From NCBI GenBank assembly GCA_951813075.1, contig OX638343.1, positions 738,149 to 802,148 on the forward strand: DNA of 64,000 bases, read 5' to 3'. The notes beneath the pieces were generated by a model that searched no databases, had not been told where the DNA came from, and saw only the letters and a list, made by a program, of their open reading frames with translations. The stretch comes from Arenicellales bacterium. GTDB taxonomy: Bacteria; Pseudomonadota; Gammaproteobacteria; Arenicellales; JAJDZL01. Below, one piece after another: positions 1-10,275 of this stretch; positions within the stretch are counted from its first letter, which is position 1, and the number at the start of each line of letters is the position of its first letter. The translations under genes were made by a program, and so were the position numbers.

Positions 1-134
1 TTTCCCATTGTGTGGCCGAATCCCCTGGCGAGTGGCTCAAGAAAAATTTCGGCTCGCTTGTCAGAGATTTCCTTCACCTTGATCGTCCGGGGAGCCAAGG
101 TCAAGAATTCAGAAACGTCGTAGTTTTGTTCCAT
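1..134 (-). CDS. rpoA: RNA polymerase alpha subunit, 5' end only
   Basis: Only the first 44 codons, read from 134 downward, lie in the window. The frame starts [19 protein letters not shown] and continues to [12 protein letters not shown], the conserved block of the alpha N-terminal domain that dimerises and nucleates core RNA polymerase assembly. The rest runs off the left edge. The gene follows rpsD by 18 bases, the standard alpha-operon order rpsM-rpsK-rpsD-rpoA. Confidence 0.95.
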   Translation of the reverse strand, partial: MEQNYDVSEFLTLAPRTIKVKEISDKRAEIFLEPLARGFGHTMG

Positions 135-152
135 ATTCAAACTCGTGTCAAA

Positions 153-782
153 TTACTTGGAGTAATAACCAATGACCAATGTTTCATTAATGTCATCAGT
201 AATGTCTTCGCGGTCAGGTAAATTCTTGTAAATGCCTTTGAAGTTGCCGACGTCGACCTCAATCCATGGAGGAAATCCGATGCGTTCGGCGATATCAAGA
301 GAAAATATAACCCGCTCCTGAGTCTGGCTCTTCTCTCGTACCTGCACCACATCACCTGGTTTAACCTCATAGGACGCAATATTAACGCGCTTGTTGTTGA
401 CTTCAATTGCGTTGTGACTGACTAGCTGTCGTGATTCGGCTCTCGTTGAACCAAACCCCATTCGATACACAACATTGTCCAATCGCGATTCAAGAATCTG
501 AAGCAGATTAATTCCAGTAGAACCCTGTCTTCTGGAAGCTTCGGTGAAGTGACGACGAAACTGTTTCTCCATCACACCATAGGTTCTTCTGAGTTTCTGC
601 TTCTCTCTTAAGAGTCGACCAAATACTGTTACTCTGGGGCGCCTGGAGGCAACTTTTTGGCCTGGCAGTTTTTCAAATCGACACTTTTCAGTGATTGATT
701 TGAAATCTCCTCGCCGTTTCAGCCCAAGGTCTACCTGTTCGCGCCGTGCGAGTTTGCATGTCGGTCCCGTATATCTTGCCAT
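153..782 (-). CDS. rpsD: 30S ribosomal protein S4
   Basis: 209 residues, close to the usual 206. S4 is a primary assembly protein that binds the 16S rRNA 5' domain and, in E. coli, represses its own alpha operon. The start MARYTGPTCKLARR is canonical. An S4 RNA-binding fold is visible from about residue 98 (LESRLDNVVYRMGFGSTRAE), followed by SHNAIEVNNKRVN and a VKPGDVV turn. It lies between rpsK (13 bases upstream) and rpoA. The N-terminal cysteines do not form the C-x2-C pairs of zinc-binding S4, so this is the zinc-free form. Confidence 0.98.
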   Translation of the reverse strand: MARYTGPTCKLARREQVDLGLKRRGDFKSITEKCRFEKLPGQKVASRRPRVTVFGRLLREKQKLRRTYGVMEKQFRRHFTEASRRQGSTGINLLQILESRLDNVVYRMGFGSTRAESRQLVSHNAIEVNNKRVNIASYEVKPGDVVQVREKSQTQERVIFSLDIAERIGFPPWIEVDVGNFKGIYKNLPDREDITDDINETLVIGYYSK

Positions 783-795
783 TGTTCAGCTCCGG

Positions 796-1188
796 TCAGG
801 GTCTTCTACGTTTTGGCGGTCGACAACCATTGTGAGGAATCGGTGTCACGTCCGTGATACGGCTCACTTCCAATCCGGCCGCATTGAGTGCCCGAAGAGC
901 TGAGTCTCGCCCGGGTCCGGGGCCGCATACCTCTACCTCGATATATTTCATTCCCATATCAATGGCGCTTTTCGCGCAATCTTCGGAAGCCATCTGAGCC
1001 GCAAATGGTGTGCTTTTTCGCGATCCCTTAAAATCCATTTTCCCCGCAGTCGACCAGCAGAGCACATTGCCCTGTCGATCGGAAATTGTCACGATGGTAT
1101 TGTTGAACGTCGCGTGAATGTGCGCGATTCCCTCACTGACTGTGCGTTTGATTCTCGTCTTGCGCTTTCTGCCCTTTGTTCTTGCCAC
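796..1188 (-). CDS. rpsK: 30S ribosomal protein S11
   Basis: 130 residues, family length about 129. S11 lies on the platform of the small subunit and contacts the mRNA near the E site. Recognised from [20 protein letters not shown] near residue 20, [10 protein letters not shown] in the middle and the basic tail [10 protein letters not shown]. It lies 13 bases after rpsM and 13 before rpsD, consistent with co-transcription. Confidence 0.98.
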   Translation of the reverse strand: MARTKGRKRKTRIKRTVSEGIAHIHATFNNTIVTISDRQGNVLCWSTAGKMDFKGSRKSTPFAAQMASEDCAKSAIDMGMKYIEVEVCGPGPGRDSALRALNAAGLEVSRITDVTPIPHNGCRPPKRRRP

Positions 1189-1201
1189 CTTAATCTACCA
1201 C

Positions 1202-1558
1202 CTATTTGCGAATTGGTCTGCGCGGTCCCTTGCGAGTTCTGGCATTTGTAGAAGTTCTCTGTCCTCTGACAGGAAGTCCGCGTCTATGCCGTAAACCTCG
1301 ATAACAACCAAGGTCCATTAACCGCTTGATATTCATGGAGACTTCTCTTCTCAAATCGCCTTCAATCATATATTTTGCGACTTCCGAACGAAGTTTTTCT
1401 GCCTCTTCATCATTGAGTTCCCGTACTTTCTTGCGACCATCGATCTGTGTATTTTCACAGATTGTGTCTGCGGTTTTAACCCCAATACCGTATATCGCGG
1501 TCAACGCGATACGTATGTGCTTCTGTACGGGTAAATTAATCCCTGCTATACGTGCCAA
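1202..1558 (-). CDS. rpsM: 30S ribosomal protein S13
   Basis: 118 residues. S13 sits in the head of the 30S subunit and bridges to L5 and the P-site tRNA. Diagnostic sequences are the start [15 protein letters not shown], the helix-two-turn-helix region [13 protein letters not shown], and the glycine- and arginine-rich segment [18 protein letters not shown] followed by the basic tail [10 protein letters not shown]. First gene of the classical alpha operon, directly behind rpmJ. Confidence 0.98.
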   Translation of the reverse strand: MARIAGINLPVQKHIRIALTAIYGIGVKTADTICENTQIDGRKKVRELNDEEAEKLRSEVAKYMIEGDLRREVSMNIKRLMDLGCYRGLRHRRGLPVRGQRTSTNARTRKGPRRPIRK

Positions 1559-1583
1559 TCTACTTCACCTTTCTCGTGACTGT

Positions 1584-1700
1584 TCAACCCTGTCTTTGCT
1601 TATGACGAGGGTCTGAACTGCAATCAACCCTCAAAACACCATTGCGCTTGTAGATCCTGCAGTTACGGCATAATTTCTTTACTGATGCCCTTACTTTCAT
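1584..1700 (-). CDS. rpmJ: 50S ribosomal protein L36
   Basis: A 38-residue gene, found by translating the gap between secY and rpsM. It begins [20 protein letters not shown] and ends DPRHKQRQG before TGA at 1584-1586. Cys11, Cys14, Cys27 and His33 form the zinc-ribbon set, so this is the zinc-binding (C+) type of L36. The spacing behind secY (17 bases) matches the end of the spc operon. Confidence 0.97.
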   Translation of the reverse strand: MKVRASVKKLCRNCRIYKRNGVLRVDCSSDPRHKQRQG

Positions 1701-1717
1701 TTCAAATCTCCTAATTA

Positions 1718-3061
1718 CTATCTGGTGATCCCAAGACCACTGGATATGCTGGATTTTTTCAGCAGGCTCTCATATTGTCTGGACATCAGGTGCGACTGCA
1801 CCTGTGAGATCAGATCAAGCATGACCACCACAATAATCAGCAGTGAAGTTCCGCCAAAATAAAATGGAACACTCCACTGAACTACCAGAAATTCCGGGAT
1901 CAGACAAATCACCACCAGGTATATCGCCCCAGCTAACGTCAATCTTGAAACAACTGTATCAATGTACTTGATCGTTTGTGAGCCAGGTCGAATTCCTGGA
2001 ATGAATGCACCAGATTTCTTCAGGTTATCCGCCATATCCTTCGGGCTGAACACCAGTGCTGTATAGAAGAAGCAGAAAAATGCAATCATTCCTGAATACA
2101 GCAACATGTAAATTGGTTGACCTGGCCCAATTGTGGTTGCGATATCCTGCAGCCAACCCATACCTTCCGTCTGACCAAACCAGCTTCCGAGACTCACTGG
2201 AAACAGTATGATGCTGGATGCAAAAATTGGAGGAATCACACCAGCCATGTTAATCTTCAACGGCATGTGATGAGTCTGTCCAGCCAGCATTTTCCGCCCT
2301 TGCTGCCGTTGCGCGTAGTTCACAGTGATTCTTCGTTGACCTCGCTCGAAGAAAACCACACATCCTGTTACAAAAATCGCACCGACAAACAGAACGAGAA
2401 CTCCGATCGGAGTAAACGCACCGGTTCTGGCAAGTTCAAGCGTGCCAGCGACAGCCGACGGTAATCCTGCGACAATACTGGCAAAAATCAACAACGAAAT
2501 ACCATTCCCGATGCCGCGCTCAGTCGTCTGCTCGCCAAGCCAGACAAGAAACATGGTACCGGTTACCAGACTCATCACAGTGGTTAACTTGAATCCTATT
2601 CCCGGTGTGAGCACAACCGCACTCCCACCTGCAACCTGGCCTTCAATCGCAATTGCAATACCCAGACCCTGAAATGTCGCCAGCAAAACGGTTCCATAGC
2701 GAGTGTATTCGGTGATTTTCCTACGCCCAGCTTCGCCTTCCTTCTTCAACTGCTCGAGCTGCGGAATAACCGCACTCATCATCTGCATGATGATCGAAGC
2801 CGAAATGTATGGCATAACGCCCAGCGCAAACACGGACAGTCGAGAGAGCGCTCCACCTGAAAACACATTGAAAATGTCGACAATTGAGCCTCGTGTCTGC
2901 TCGAACAGTGCCGCCACTGCAACAGGGTCAACACCGGGAACCGGCACATGCGTACCCATTCGAAATACTACCATGGCGCCAATTACAAACAGAATCCGCA
3001 TCCGCAACTCACTAAGAGTGCCGAGATTCGGTAGTCGTCTTGATGCTTTTGGAGCTGCCAT
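1718..3061 (-). CDS. secY: Preprotein translocase channel subunit SecY
   Basis: 447 residues, about ten hydrophobic segments, inner membrane. SecY is the protein-conducting channel that works with SecE (28463-28822 here) and SecA. The plug and pore region [14 protein letters not shown] lies near residue 35. The cytoplasmic loop [20 protein letters not shown], a SecA and ribosome contact region, lies near residue 250. [13 protein letters not shown] is the next conserved loop. It starts 4 bases after rplO in the spc operon and is followed by rpmJ. Confidence 0.98.
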   Translation of the reverse strand: MAAPKASRRLPNLGTLSELRMRILFVIGAMVVFRMGTHVPVPGVDPVAVAALFEQTRGSIVDIFNVFSGGALSRLSVFALGVMPYISASIIMQMMSAVIPQLEQLKKEGEAGRRKITEYTRYGTVLLATFQGLGIAIAIEGQVAGGSAVVLTPGIGFKLTTVMSLVTGTMFLVWLGEQTTERGIGNGISLLIFASIVAGLPSAVAGTLELARTGAFTPIGVLVLFVGAIFVTGCVVFFERGQRRITVNYAQRQQGRKMLAGQTHHMPLKINMAGVIPPIFASSIILFPVSLGSWFGQTEGMGWLQDIATTIGPGQPIYMLLYSGMIAFFCFFYTALVFSPKDMADNLKKSGAFIPGIRPGSQTIKYIDTVVSRLTLAGAIYLVVICLIPEFLVVQWSVPFYFGGTSLLIIVVVMLDLISQVQSHLMSRQYESLLKKSSISSGLGITR

Positions 3062-3065
3062 CCGG

Positions 3066-3503
3066 CTATTCCTCTATCGTTCCGTTAGCGGCTTCGATTG
3101 CACTTCGAGCACCCGCTGTTACCATCAGTCCCTTAAGATGAACACTGGAATCTATAGATCCCGACACAATTACCTTGGCTTTCATCGCTTTTCGCGGGAC
3201 GATACGTAGACGCTTCAGACGTTCAACATCAATAACCGCATCTCCAAGTTTTGCGATCTCACTCAGCCTTACTTCCGCAACTTTACCAGAATTGAGCGAG
3301 GTGAACCCACGTTTGGGCAACCGACGTTTGATAGGCATCTGTCCACCCTCGAACCCTGCTCTGACACCGCCGCCGGAGCGCGAGTTCTGTCCTTTGTCTC
3401 CACGACCGCATGTACTGCCATGTGTGGAACCCGCACCGCGACCTACTCGCTTGGCTTTCTTTCTTGCACCGGGTGGACTCTGGAGCACGATTCGGTTTTC
3501 CAT
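3066..3503 (-). CDS. rplO: 50S ribosomal protein L15
   Basis: L15 is a late assembly protein of the large subunit. The first part is the very basic, glycine-rich tail [18 protein letters not shown] followed by [22 protein letters not shown], both highly diagnostic. I start it at ATG 3503 (145 residues) rather than at the in-frame TTG 3506: GGAG lies about seven bases ahead of this ATG, and the ATG shares one base with the rpmD stop (TGATG), typical of translational coupling. Confidence 0.95.
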   Translation of the reverse strand: MENRIVLQSPPGARKKAKRVGRGAGSTHGSTCGRGDKGQNSRSGGGVRAGFEGGQMPIKRRLPKRGFTSLNSGKVAEVRLSEIAKLGDAVIDVERLKRLRIVPRKAMKAKVIVSGSIDSSVHLKGLMVTAGARSAIEAANGTIEE

Positions 3504-3700
3504 CAATTGATCTCCTCACATTCAACCATATATGAGACCTTGCGTATCATGCCGCGAACCTGCGGTGTATCGTTAAGCTCTCTTGTGTGGTTTATTCGAC
3601 GAAGTCCGAGTCCGCGCACACACGCCTTATGGCTTTTCAATCGGCCATTGATGCTACGAACCAGTCTGACCCGTACTTTCGGTGTTTGTTTATCGCTCAT
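3503..3700 (-). CDS. rpmD: 50S ribosomal protein L30
   Basis: 65 residues; the bacterial short L30 is about 60. The core [30 protein letters not shown] is the family's single beta-alpha-beta unit that lies on 23S rRNA; it is followed by [17 protein letters not shown]. Stop codon and rplO start overlap, and rpsE is 28 bases upstream. Confidence 0.96.
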   Translation of the reverse strand: MSDKQTPKVRVRLVRSINGRLKSHKACVRGLGLRRINHTRELNDTPQVRGMIRKVSYMVECEEIN

Positions 3701-3728
3701 TATTCAGTCGCCCATCCAAGTATCTAAC

Positions 3729-4235
3729 TCAGAAAATCGCATAAACATTCTTTGATCGCTTGTCAGCAATTTCCTGCGGACTGCGAATTGATGTCAATCC
3801 ATCAATTGTCGCTCGTGCAACGTTGATCGCATTTGTAGTTCCAACAACTTTCGCAAGCACGTCTCGTACACCAGCCAATTCAAAAATCAATCTCATGGTA
3901 TCACCGGCAATGATTCCTGTTCCCGCGGAAGCCGGTCGCATCACAACCTTGGCAGCACCATGTCTGCCAATTATCGGATACTGCAGCGTGCCGTTTTTCA
4001 GATGAATTCGAACCATGTTTCGTCTCGCATTCTCAAACGACTTCTGTGCTGCGACAGGCACTTCGCGTGCCTTGCCAATGCCGACCCCGACGCGGCCCGC
4101 ACCGTCGCCCACAACAGTCAATGCAGAAAAGCCGAAAATACGCCCACCTTTGACCACTTTGGCGACGCGGCGCACATTGATCAACTGCTCCTTGATCTCA
4201 TCGCGATTCTTGCTGTCTTGCTCAGAAATAGCCAT
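3729..4235 (-). CDS. rpsE: 30S ribosomal protein S5
   Basis: 168 residues. S5 lies at the mRNA entry channel and affects decoding accuracy. The N-terminal double-stranded RNA-binding domain carries [20 protein letters not shown], followed by [18 protein letters not shown]. The C-terminal half has [12 protein letters not shown] and [21 protein letters not shown]. The usual spectinomycin-site loop VVKGGR is intact, with no sign of known resistance changes. Confidence 0.98.
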   Translation of the reverse strand: MAISEQDSKNRDEIKEQLINVRRVAKVVKGGRIFGFSALTVVGDGAGRVGVGIGKAREVPVAAQKSFENARRNMVRIHLKNGTLQYPIIGRHGAAKVVMRPASAGTGIIAGDTMRLIFELAGVRDVLAKVVGTTNAINVARATIDGLTSIRSPQEIADKRSKNVYAIF

Positions 4236-4252
4236 CTATCAAATTTCCTCTA

Positions 4253-4609
4253 CTAAATTGCCAGCCCTGCTTCGCGTGCAGCATCCGCAAGTGCCTTAAT
4301 TCTTCCATGGTAACGGTGACCCGAGCGATCAAAACCAATCTCCTCAATTTTTGATTCCTTTGCTCGTTCAGCGATTCTTGTTCCGACGAGTTTTGCCGCT
4401 TCAATATTACCGCCAAACTTCAACGCGGCACGCAATTCTGCTTCACTGGTTGAAGCACTGACCAGAGTCTTCTCACCATCTGGCGATATGATCTGCGCAT
4501 AAATATGTTTCGAAGAGCGCGTCACACAAAGCCGATTCTTACGGTGCAGTCTCAGCCTCGCACGTGCTTTTCGCGCCCGGCGCAGTCTCTTTGATTTCTT
4601 CTCACTCAT
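4253..4609 (-). CDS. rplR: 50S ribosomal protein L18
   Basis: 118 residues. L18 binds 5S rRNA together with L5 in the central protuberance. The arginine- and lysine-rich N-terminus [17 protein letters not shown] precedes the conserved core [20 protein letters not shown] and the C-terminal [11 protein letters not shown]. It lies between rplF (3 bases upstream) and rpsE (17 bases downstream). Confidence 0.98.
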   Translation of the reverse strand: MSEKKSKRLRRARKARARLRLHRKNRLCVTRSSKHIYAQIISPDGEKTLVSASTSEAELRAALKFGGNIEAAKLVGTRIAERAKESKIEEIGFDRSGHRYHGRIKALADAAREAGLAI

Positions 4610-4612
4610 TGC

Positions 4613-5164
4613 TTAGCCACTTACACTCTTGGCCTGTTTTCGGCGAATTCTTTCGTCGGAATACCGCACGCCCTTGCCTTTGTAGGGTTCAGGTGGACGC
4701 ATTCTGCGAATATCAGCCGCAACTTGACCGACTACCTGCTTGTCAACGCCTTTGATTACCAGTTCAACCTGCGAACTGCTTTCTGATTTAACTTCGAAAG
4801 TCACGCCTTCAGGCGCTTCATATGCAATCGGATGTGAATACCCAAGTGAGAGATTCACATTTGACCCATTTGCCTGGGCTCTATAACCGGTACCAACCAG
4901 AGTCATCTCTCTGTGGAAGCCCTTACTGACTCCAACAACCATGTTATTGATCAACGAACGCATTGTTCCCGACATTGCCCGCGAATTCACGCTTGAATTT
5001 CGTGCCTGAACGACGATAGTACTATCCTCGTTCGAGACTTTCACCAATTGATGCACCGGCATCTGCAGACTTCCTTCGGGTCCATCAGCCTTGATGACGC
5101 CACCCGACATCTCGACTTTCACGCCGTCAGGAATTACGATCGGTTCTTTGGCTATTCTTGACAA
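4613..5164 (-). CDS. rplF: 50S ribosomal protein L6
   Basis: L6 is a two-domain protein near the factor-binding site. The frame is open to an ATG at 5212, which would give 199 residues and overlap rpsH by 35 bases. I place the start at TTG 5164, giving 183 residues beginning (M)SRIAKEPIVIPDGVKV, which aligns with the family start. GCGAGG lies about ten bases upstream and the rpsH stop 13 bases upstream. The C-terminal signature PEPYKGKGVRYSDERIRRKQ is present. Confidence 0.93.
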   Translation of the reverse strand: MSRIAKEPIVIPDGVKVEMSGGVIKADGPEGSLQMPVHQLVKVSNEDSTIVVQARNSSVNSRAMSGTMRSLINNMVVGVSKGFHREMTLVGTGYRAQANGSNVNLSLGYSHPIAYEAPEGVTFEVKSESSSQVELVIKGVDKQVVGQVAADIRRMRPPEPYKGKGVRYSDERIRRKQAKSVSG

Positions 5165-5177
5165 ACTCAGGCCTCGC

Positions 5178-5573
5178 TTAACATACCGTACAGATGATTT
5201 CACCACCCACATGGGATTCCTGCGCTTTTTTTGCAGTCATTACACCCTGGGATGTCGACACAATTGCTATACCCAATCCTCCGCTGACTGACGGAAGGTC
5301 GTCACGACCTCGATAGACCCGGCATCCTGGGCTGCTCACCCGATCAATTTTTTCGATAACAGGTTTACCTTTGTAGTACTTTAACTTGACTGTCAACTGT
5401 CGTCGGGACGCTTCGCCATTCTCGCTGTAATCGACAATGTATCCCTCTTCCTTCAGCACTCGCGCGATCTCGCGCTTCATTCCGGAACCCGGCATCGAGA
5501 CCTCAACCCGCTCGGCTTTTCCGCCATTGCGAAGCCGAGTCAGCATATCTGCAATTGGATCAGTCATTGACAT
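5178..5573 (-). CDS. rpsH: 30S ribosomal protein S8
   Basis: 131 residues, the normal size. S8 binds the 16S central domain and in E. coli is the translational repressor of the spc operon. The start [20 protein letters not shown], the middle [20 protein letters not shown] and the end [12 protein letters not shown] all fit. It lies between rpsN and rplF. I did not identify an S8-binding repressor hairpin in the rplE leader with confidence. Confidence 0.98.
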   Translation of the reverse strand: MSMTDPIADMLTRLRNGGKAERVEVSMPGSGMKREIARVLKEEGYIVDYSENGEASRRQLTVKLKYYKGKPVIEKIDRVSSPGCRVYRGRDDLPSVSGGLGIAIVSTSQGVMTAKKAQESHVGGEIICTVC

Positions 5574-5611
5574 GAATCATATACTCCGATTAATGAATCC
5601 CGCTGTAACCT

Positions 5612-5917
5612 TTACCAACTGGATTTCGTGACGCCGGGGGCTTCTCCCTGCATGATGATCTCACGCAGTTTGTTTCGTCCCAAGCCAAATCTTCGATAAT
5701 ACCCACGTGGTCGACCTGTCAGACCGCAACGATTACGCTGCCGGCATCGACTGCTATCTCGTGGCAGCTTCTGCAACTGCATTGTCGCTTCCATCCGCTC
5801 GTCCAACGACAAGCCTTGTTCGATCACCCGCTTTTTGAGAGCCGCTCGTCGTCTCGCATATCTCTGCACCATTTTTTCTCGTTTGACTTCACGAGCCAAT
5901 AAGGACTTCTTTGCCAT
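5612..5917 (-). CDS. rpsN: 30S ribosomal protein S14 (zinc-free long form)
   Basis: 101 residues, the long form of S14 that lacks the C-x2-C zinc pairs. It is located in the 30S head. Recognisable parts are [40 protein letters not shown] and the C-terminus [19 protein letters not shown]. It starts 2 bases after rplE ends. Confidence 0.98.
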   Translation of the reverse strand: MAKKSLLAREVKREKMVQRYARRRAALKKRVIEQGLSLDERMEATMQLQKLPRDSSRCRQRNRCGLTGRPRGYYRRFGLGRNKLREIIMQGEAPGVTKSSW

Positions 5918-5919
5918 GG

Positions 5920-6477
5920 TCAGTTCTGCCTCAAAGGAAAATGAAAGCCGCGCAAAAGCGCATCGGCTTCTTCGTTTGTCTGAGCGGTGGTCGTTATCGT
6001 AACATTCAACCCGCGAATCACATCAACATTGTCATAGTTGATCTCAGGAAAGACGATCTGTTCCTTGATCCCAAACGAGTAATTGCCGCGGCCATCAAAT
6101 GACTTTGCCGGCAACCCGCGGAAATCCCGAATTCTGGGAATCGCAATGGAAATCAATCTATCCAGAAACTCATACATTCTGGTTCGACGCAGTGTAACCA
6201 TACAACCGATCTCGTACCCCTCTCGGATTTTGAACGCGGCAACAGCGCGTCTTGCCTTCGTTACCACCGGCTTTTGGCCGGCAATCAATTCAAGATCACT
6301 GCAGGCATTTGTGATGAGATTCTTGTCCCGCTTACTGATCGCATCGCCCACACCCATGTTCAAAGTGATTTTCGTTACCTTGGGGACCTGCATCAAGTTG
6401 TCGTAATTGAATCGCTTTGTCAAGCTGGAAACCAGCTCATCCCGATACAACGTCTCCAGTCTTGCCAGTTCCGTCAT
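5920..6477 (-). CDS. rplE: 50S ribosomal protein L5
   Basis: 185 residues. L5 binds 5S rRNA and contacts the P-site tRNA and S13. Conserved parts are [14 protein letters not shown] near residue 35, [20 protein letters not shown], and [10 protein letters not shown] followed by [15 protein letters not shown]. Its ATG overlaps the rplX stop by four bases (ATGA). Confidence 0.98.
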   Translation of the reverse strand: MTELARLETLYRDELVSSLTKRFNYDNLMQVPKVTKITLNMGVGDAISKRDKNLITNACSDLELIAGQKPVVTKARRAVAAFKIREGYEIGCMVTLRRTRMYEFLDRLISIAIPRIRDFRGLPAKSFDGRGNYSFGIKEQIVFPEINYDNVDVIRGLNVTITTTAQTNEEADALLRGFHFPLRQN

Positions 6478-6791
6478 GTCAAAACCTCATCATTGGATTT
6501 GAAATAGCGGACTTTGGTTCCATCTTCCAAAAATCTGTATCCTATCCGATCGCCCTTACCGGTTGCTGGATTGTAAAGCGCCAGATTCGATAACTGAATC
6601 GGCGCCTCCTTCGAAATAATTCCACCAGTCTGATTGGCATTCGGATTCGGCCGCGTATGTTTCTTGATGACATTGACATCGTTGACAAGCGCGCGTCGTC
6701 CGTCGGCAGATATACCCAATACCGTTCCGCGTTTCCCGCGATCGCGTCCAGCAAGCACGATTACATCATCTCCTTTTCTGATTCGGTTCAT
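6474..6791 (-). CDS. rplX: 50S ribosomal protein L24
   Basis: 105 residues. L24 initiates large-subunit assembly. The KOW motif is visible as [20 protein letters not shown] at residues 5-24, followed by [20 protein letters not shown], the family signature. It overlaps rplE by four bases and follows rplN by 15. Confidence 0.98.
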   Translation of the reverse strand: MNRIRKGDDVIVLAGRDRGKRGTVLGISADGRRALVNDVNVIKKHTRPNPNANQTGGIISKEAPIQLSNLALYNPATGKGDRIGYRFLEDGTKVRYFKSNDEVLT

Positions 6792-6806
6792 TCTGTCTTT
6801 CCTGCT

Positions 6807-7175
6807 TCAGATCACCTCAGGGGCCAGCGAGACAATTCGCATGAATTTTTCCCTTCTCAGCTCGCGGGTAACAGGTCCGAATATTCGCGTACCGACTGGC
6901 TGATGCTGCGCATTGAGCAATACGACAGCATTGCGGTCGAATCTAATCAGCGAACCATCCGGACGTCTCACACCCTTCTTGGTTCGGACCACAACTGCAA
7001 AGAACACGTCACCTTTTCGAACCCGACTGTTTGGAATCGCTTCCTTGATGGTGATTCGAATTACATCACCGATACCAGCGTATCGGCGTTTGGAACCACC
7101 TAGCACTTTGATGCACTGGACACGTTTTGCGCCACTGTTGTCAGCAACATCAAGCATGGTCTGCATCTGAATCAT
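6807..7175 (-). CDS. rplN: 50S ribosomal protein L14
   Basis: 122 residues, the standard length. L14 lies at the subunit interface and is the docking site of silencing factor RsfS. Start [20 protein letters not shown], middle [20 protein letters not shown], and [20 protein letters not shown] then FGPVTRELR are all conserved. It heads the L14-L24-L5 block of the spc region. Confidence 0.98.
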   Translation of the reverse strand: MIQMQTMLDVADNSGAKRVQCIKVLGGSKRRYAGIGDVIRITIKEAIPNSRVRKGDVFFAVVVRTKKGVRRPDGSLIRFDRNAVVLLNAQHQPVGTRIFGPVTRELRREKFMRIVSLAPEVI

Positions 7176-7192
7176 AGTCTATACACTCCCGT

Positions 7193-7468
7193 TCAGCTCG
7201 AACCGTTTTCGAGTATCTCCACCAGTCGCCAACTTTTCGTTTTCGAAAGCGGTCGACATTGCTCGATAACCACCCGGTCGTTCTCACTGCAGTTGTTGTT
7301 CTCATCATGCGCGTACAACTTGGTAAACCGCTTCACATATTTCCGATATAGAGGATGCGGGATCTTGCGCTCAATCTGAACGGCAATAGTCTTATCCATC
7401 CGGGCACTGACAACCACACCCGTGACGGTTCGAGAAATTTTTGTTTGCTCTTCGCTCATTTCACTCAC
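7193..7468 (-). CDS. rpsQ: 30S ribosomal protein S17
   Basis: 91 residues. S17 is a primary 16S-binding OB-fold protein. Recognised from [38 protein letters not shown] and [20 protein letters not shown]. Start overlaps the rpmC stop by four bases; it is the last gene of the S10 block. Confidence 0.97.
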   Translation of the reverse strand: MSEMSEEQTKISRTVTGVVVSARMDKTIAVQIERKIPHPLYRKYVKRFTKLYAHDENNNCSENDRVVIEQCRPLSKTKSWRLVEILENGSS

Positions 7469-7659
7469 TTGTGCGCCATCTCGTTTAGAACCGTCTTGAT
7501 TCTTGCTATATCTTTTCGAATTTCCATGAATTTTGCAGTATTCGCGAACTGTCCGGTACTTTGCTGAATACGTGTCTCCAACTGTTGGCGTCGCAGCTCG
7601 ATGACTTCATTGCGAAGTTCCGCTTCTGTCTTGCCGCGTAATTCCTTGGCCGTGTTCAT
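7465..7659 (-). CDS. rpmC: 50S ribosomal protein L29
   Basis: 64 residues in two helices. L29 lies at the nascent-chain exit tunnel. The sequence has the pattern [38 protein letters not shown] and [14 protein letters not shown]. Four-base overlaps with both rplP and rpsQ suggest translational coupling. Confidence 0.97.
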   Translation of the reverse strand: MNTAKELRGKTEAELRNEVIELRRQQLETRIQQSTGQFANTAKFMEIRKDIARIKTVLNEMAHK

Positions 7660-8072
7660 AGCACTCCTTGCCGCTTGGCGAATGTCGTCTGAACCGACAG
7701 TTTTGCACCGGCACGTCTGAATGCCTCTCGCGCCATATCTTCTGTTACACCCTCTATTTCATACAGCATGTGACCGGGTTTGACTACGAACACCCAGAAC
7801 TCGGGGTTTCCCTTACCTTTTCCCATTCTCACTTCCAATGGCTTTTTCGATACCGGCTTGTCAGGAAATATGCGTATCCAGACTTTTCCGCCACGTTTGA
7901 TATATCGGTTGATTGCGCGTCGCCCCGCCTCGATCTCTCTGGAAGTAATGCGACCGCGCACTGTCGATTTCAGACCAAAATCTCCAAAACTGACCTGGTT
8001 ACCTCTGTTCGCCAGACCTCGGTTACGACCCTTCTGTTGTTTGCGATATTTTGTACGTTTCGGTTGTAACAT
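7656..8072 (-). CDS. rplP: 50S ribosomal protein L16
   Basis: 138 residues. L16 organises the A-site region of the large subunit. Conserved parts are [39 protein letters not shown], the [17 protein letters not shown] loop and the C-terminal [16 protein letters not shown]. The [17 protein letters not shown] segment holds the arginine and methionine region that is often post-translationally modified in other species. Confidence 0.98.
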   Translation of the reverse strand: MLQPKRTKYRKQQKGRNRGLANRGNQVSFGDFGLKSTVRGRITSREIEAGRRAINRYIKRGGKVWIRIFPDKPVSKKPLEVRMGKGKGNPEFWVFVVKPGHMLYEIEGVTEDMAREAFRRAGAKLSVQTTFAKRQGVL

Positions 8073-8086
8073 TTGCTCACGTCCGG

Positions 8087-8761
8087 TTATGCGTCTGACT
8101 TGGTCGCACCAACGCCAGTCTTATCACCTTTCTCCTGAAAAACCTCACCGGTAAATATCCATACTTTGACACCCAGCACTCCATATGTAGTATGCGCTTC
8201 CGCCAGACCGTAGTCCACTTTGGCACGGAACGTATGCAAAGGCACGCGACCTTCGCGATACCACTCGGTTCGCGCAATTTCGGCACCATTCAGTCGTCCG
8301 GAAATCATCACTTTGACTCCCAATGCACCGACCCTCATGGAGTTTTGAACAGCGCGCTTCATGGCACGTCTGAACATCATACGCTTTTCGAGTTGCTGGC
8401 AGATGTTCTCTGCGACCAGTCTGGCATCGAGATCGGGCTTGCGAATCTCTTCAACTGAGACAGCAACCGGTGCGCCATTGATCTCGGTCAGCTCGCGTCG
8501 CAGAGTACCGATATCCTCACCTTTCTTGCCGATGACAGTTCCAGGTCGGGCGGTATGGATGACAACTTTCATGTTCTGCGCCGGCCGCTCAATCGTAATA
8601 TCGCTGATCGCGGAATTGGCAAGTTTTTTGCGAATGAAATTACGCACCTTAGCGTCTTCCTTTAAATACTTTGCGTAATCCCGGCCTGTTGCAAACCAAC
8701 GGGACGTCCACTCGGAAGTGATGCCCAGCCTGATACCAACAGGTTGTACTTTTTGACCCAT
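8087..8761 (-). CDS. rpsC: 30S ribosomal protein S3
   Basis: 224 residues. S3 forms the mRNA entry tunnel with S4 and S5. The start [18 protein letters not shown] is diagnostic. The KH domain shows [20 protein letters not shown] near residue 70. The C-terminal half has [20 protein letters not shown] and [20 protein letters not shown], then [15 protein letters not shown]. It lies between rplV and rplP. Confidence 0.98.
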   Translation of the reverse strand: MGQKVQPVGIRLGITSEWTSRWFATGRDYAKYLKEDAKVRNFIRKKLANSAISDITIERPAQNMKVVIHTARPGTVIGKKGEDIGTLRRELTEINGAPVAVSVEEIRKPDLDARLVAENICQQLEKRMMFRRAMKRAVQNSMRVGALGVKVMISGRLNGAEIARTEWYREGRVPLHTFRAKVDYGLAEAHTTYGVLGVKVWIFTGEVFQEKGDKTGVGATKSDA

Positions 8762-8772
8762 AGCCTATCTCT

Positions 8773-9114
8773 TCATGCTTCGTCGGACACGACGATCGTT
8801 ATATGACTGCTTCTTTTGAAAATTCGATTCACCCGACCACGCGCTCTTGCTCGCCAACGCTTCAGCGTCGGCGCCTCATCAACATAAGCGTAACGCACAA
8901 CCAGATCATCAATGTTCGCGCCTTCGTTCACTTCCGCGTTTGCGATCGCCGAATCCAAGGTTTTCAAAACAAGTCTGGCAGCCTTCTTGGTGCTGTAACC
9001 CAATACGTCTCTTGCGCGCTCGACTGGAAGAGTCCGAATCTGGTCAACTACCAGACGACACTTCAACGGCGAGATTCGCACGTATTTTGACACTGCTCGA
9101 ACCTGCATACTCAT
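8773..9114 (-). CDS. rplV: 50S ribosomal protein L22
   Basis: 113 residues. L22's long beta hairpin lines the peptide exit tunnel. Visible parts are [20 protein letters not shown] at the start, [20 protein letters not shown], and the hairpin segment [20 protein letters not shown], which is the classical signature. No insertion of the macrolide-resistance kind is seen in the hairpin tip. Confidence 0.98.
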   Translation of the reverse strand: MSMQVRAVSKYVRISPLKCRLVVDQIRTLPVERARDVLGYSTKKAARLVLKTLDSAIANAEVNEGANIDDLVVRYAYVDEAPTLKRWRARARGRVNRIFKRSSHITIVVSDEA

Positions 9115-9124
9115 TTCTCTTCCT

Positions 9125-9397
9125 TTATCTCACCTTGCGGTCTGCAGCGTGACCTCTGAACGTCCTAGTCGGCGCAAATTCACCCAATTTGTGCCCGACC
9201 ATGTTCTCCGTAATCAAAACCGGCACATGATGACGTCCGTTATGCACGGCAATCGTCAAACCGATAAAATCCGGAATGATTGTCGATCGCCTCGACCAAG
9301 TCCGTATCGGCTGTCGACGATTTTGCTCCCGGGATTCTTTCACCTTATTCCAGAGAAAATGGTCGACAAACGGTCCTTTCTTGATTGATCTGCCCAC
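9125..9397 (-). CDS. rpsS: 30S ribosomal protein S19
   Basis: 90 residues. S19 is in the 30S head with S13. Diagnostic segments are [39 protein letters not shown], and [17 protein letters not shown]. It lies directly behind rplB with a 32-base gap that contains no further gene. Confidence 0.98.
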   Translation of the reverse strand: MGRSIKKGPFVDHFLWNKVKESREQNRRQPIRTWSRRSTIIPDFIGLTIAVHNGRHHVPVLITENMVGHKLGEFAPTRTFRGHAADRKVR

Positions 9398-9429
9398 GAT
9401 ATACCCTTTTCAATTAACTGATAACTTAC

Positions 9430-10263
9430 TTATCTTCTGCGTTTTGTCGCACGTCGTACAATCATGTTCCGGGTGCGTCGATTGCGACGAGTTCGATAAC
9501 CTTTGGTCGGCACACCCCATGGAGACACCGGATCACGCCCACCTGATGTTCTTCCTTCACCACCGCCGTGCGGATGGTCGACCGGATTCATTGCGACACC
9601 GCGAACGGTCGGCCTGACACCTCGCCAGCGCTTGGCACCCGCTTTGCCAAGTTTACGCAATCCATGCTCCTCATTGCCGACTTCACCAATGGTTGCGCGA
9701 CATTCAAGAATAATTTTCCTCACCTCACCTGATCGCATACGAATGAGAGCATATTTGCCCTCGCGACCCAGGAACTGTGCAGACGTACCAGCTGAGCGAG
9801 CGATCTGAGCACCTTTGCCCGGTTTCATTTCGATGCAGTGAACGATCGTGCCCTGCGGAATCTGCTTCAGAGGAAGTGTATTTCCACGAGCGATTGGAGC
9901 CGAAAGACCTGATTGCAGCGTATCGCCAACCTTCAAACCTCTGGGCGAGATTATATAGCGTCTTTCACCATCCGCATACAGCAACAAGGCTATATTCGAG
10001 CTTCGATTCGGGTCATATTCAATCCTTTCGACTTTCGCTGGAATTTCATCTTTATTCCGTTTGAAATCGATGATTCGATACTGCCTCTTGTGGCCACCTC
10101 CGCGATGACGAACGGTTATACGTCCGTGATTGTTACGACCGTTCGTTTTACGTACCGGCTCAACCAGCGCACGATGGGGTGCACCATCATGCAATTCGGA
10201 GTTGACGACCTTCACCATGCCTCGTCGGCTTGGTGTCGTTGGATTTTGCTTGACAAGTGTCAT
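9430..10263 (-). CDS. rplB: 50S ribosomal protein L2
   Basis: 277 residues. L2 is needed for subunit joining and the peptidyl-transferase centre. Conserved parts are [20 protein letters not shown] near residue 44, [20 protein letters not shown], the acidic-basic linkers, and the C-terminal [19 protein letters not shown], which holds the essential histidine loop. Confidence 0.98.
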   Translation of the reverse strand: MTLVKQNPTTPSRRGMVKVVNSELHDGAPHRALVEPVRKTNGRNNHGRITVRHRGGGHKRQYRIIDFKRNKDEIPAKVERIEYDPNRSSNIALLLYADGERRYIISPRGLKVGDTLQSGLSAPIARGNTLPLKQIPQGTIVHCIEMKPGKGAQIARSAGTSAQFLGREGKYALIRMRSGEVRKIILECRATIGEVGNEEHGLRKLGKAGAKRWRGVRPTVRGVAMNPVDHPHGGGEGRTSGGRDPVSPWGVPTKGYRTRRNRRTRNMIVRRATKRRR

Positions 10264-10275
10264 TCCGAGAAGATC

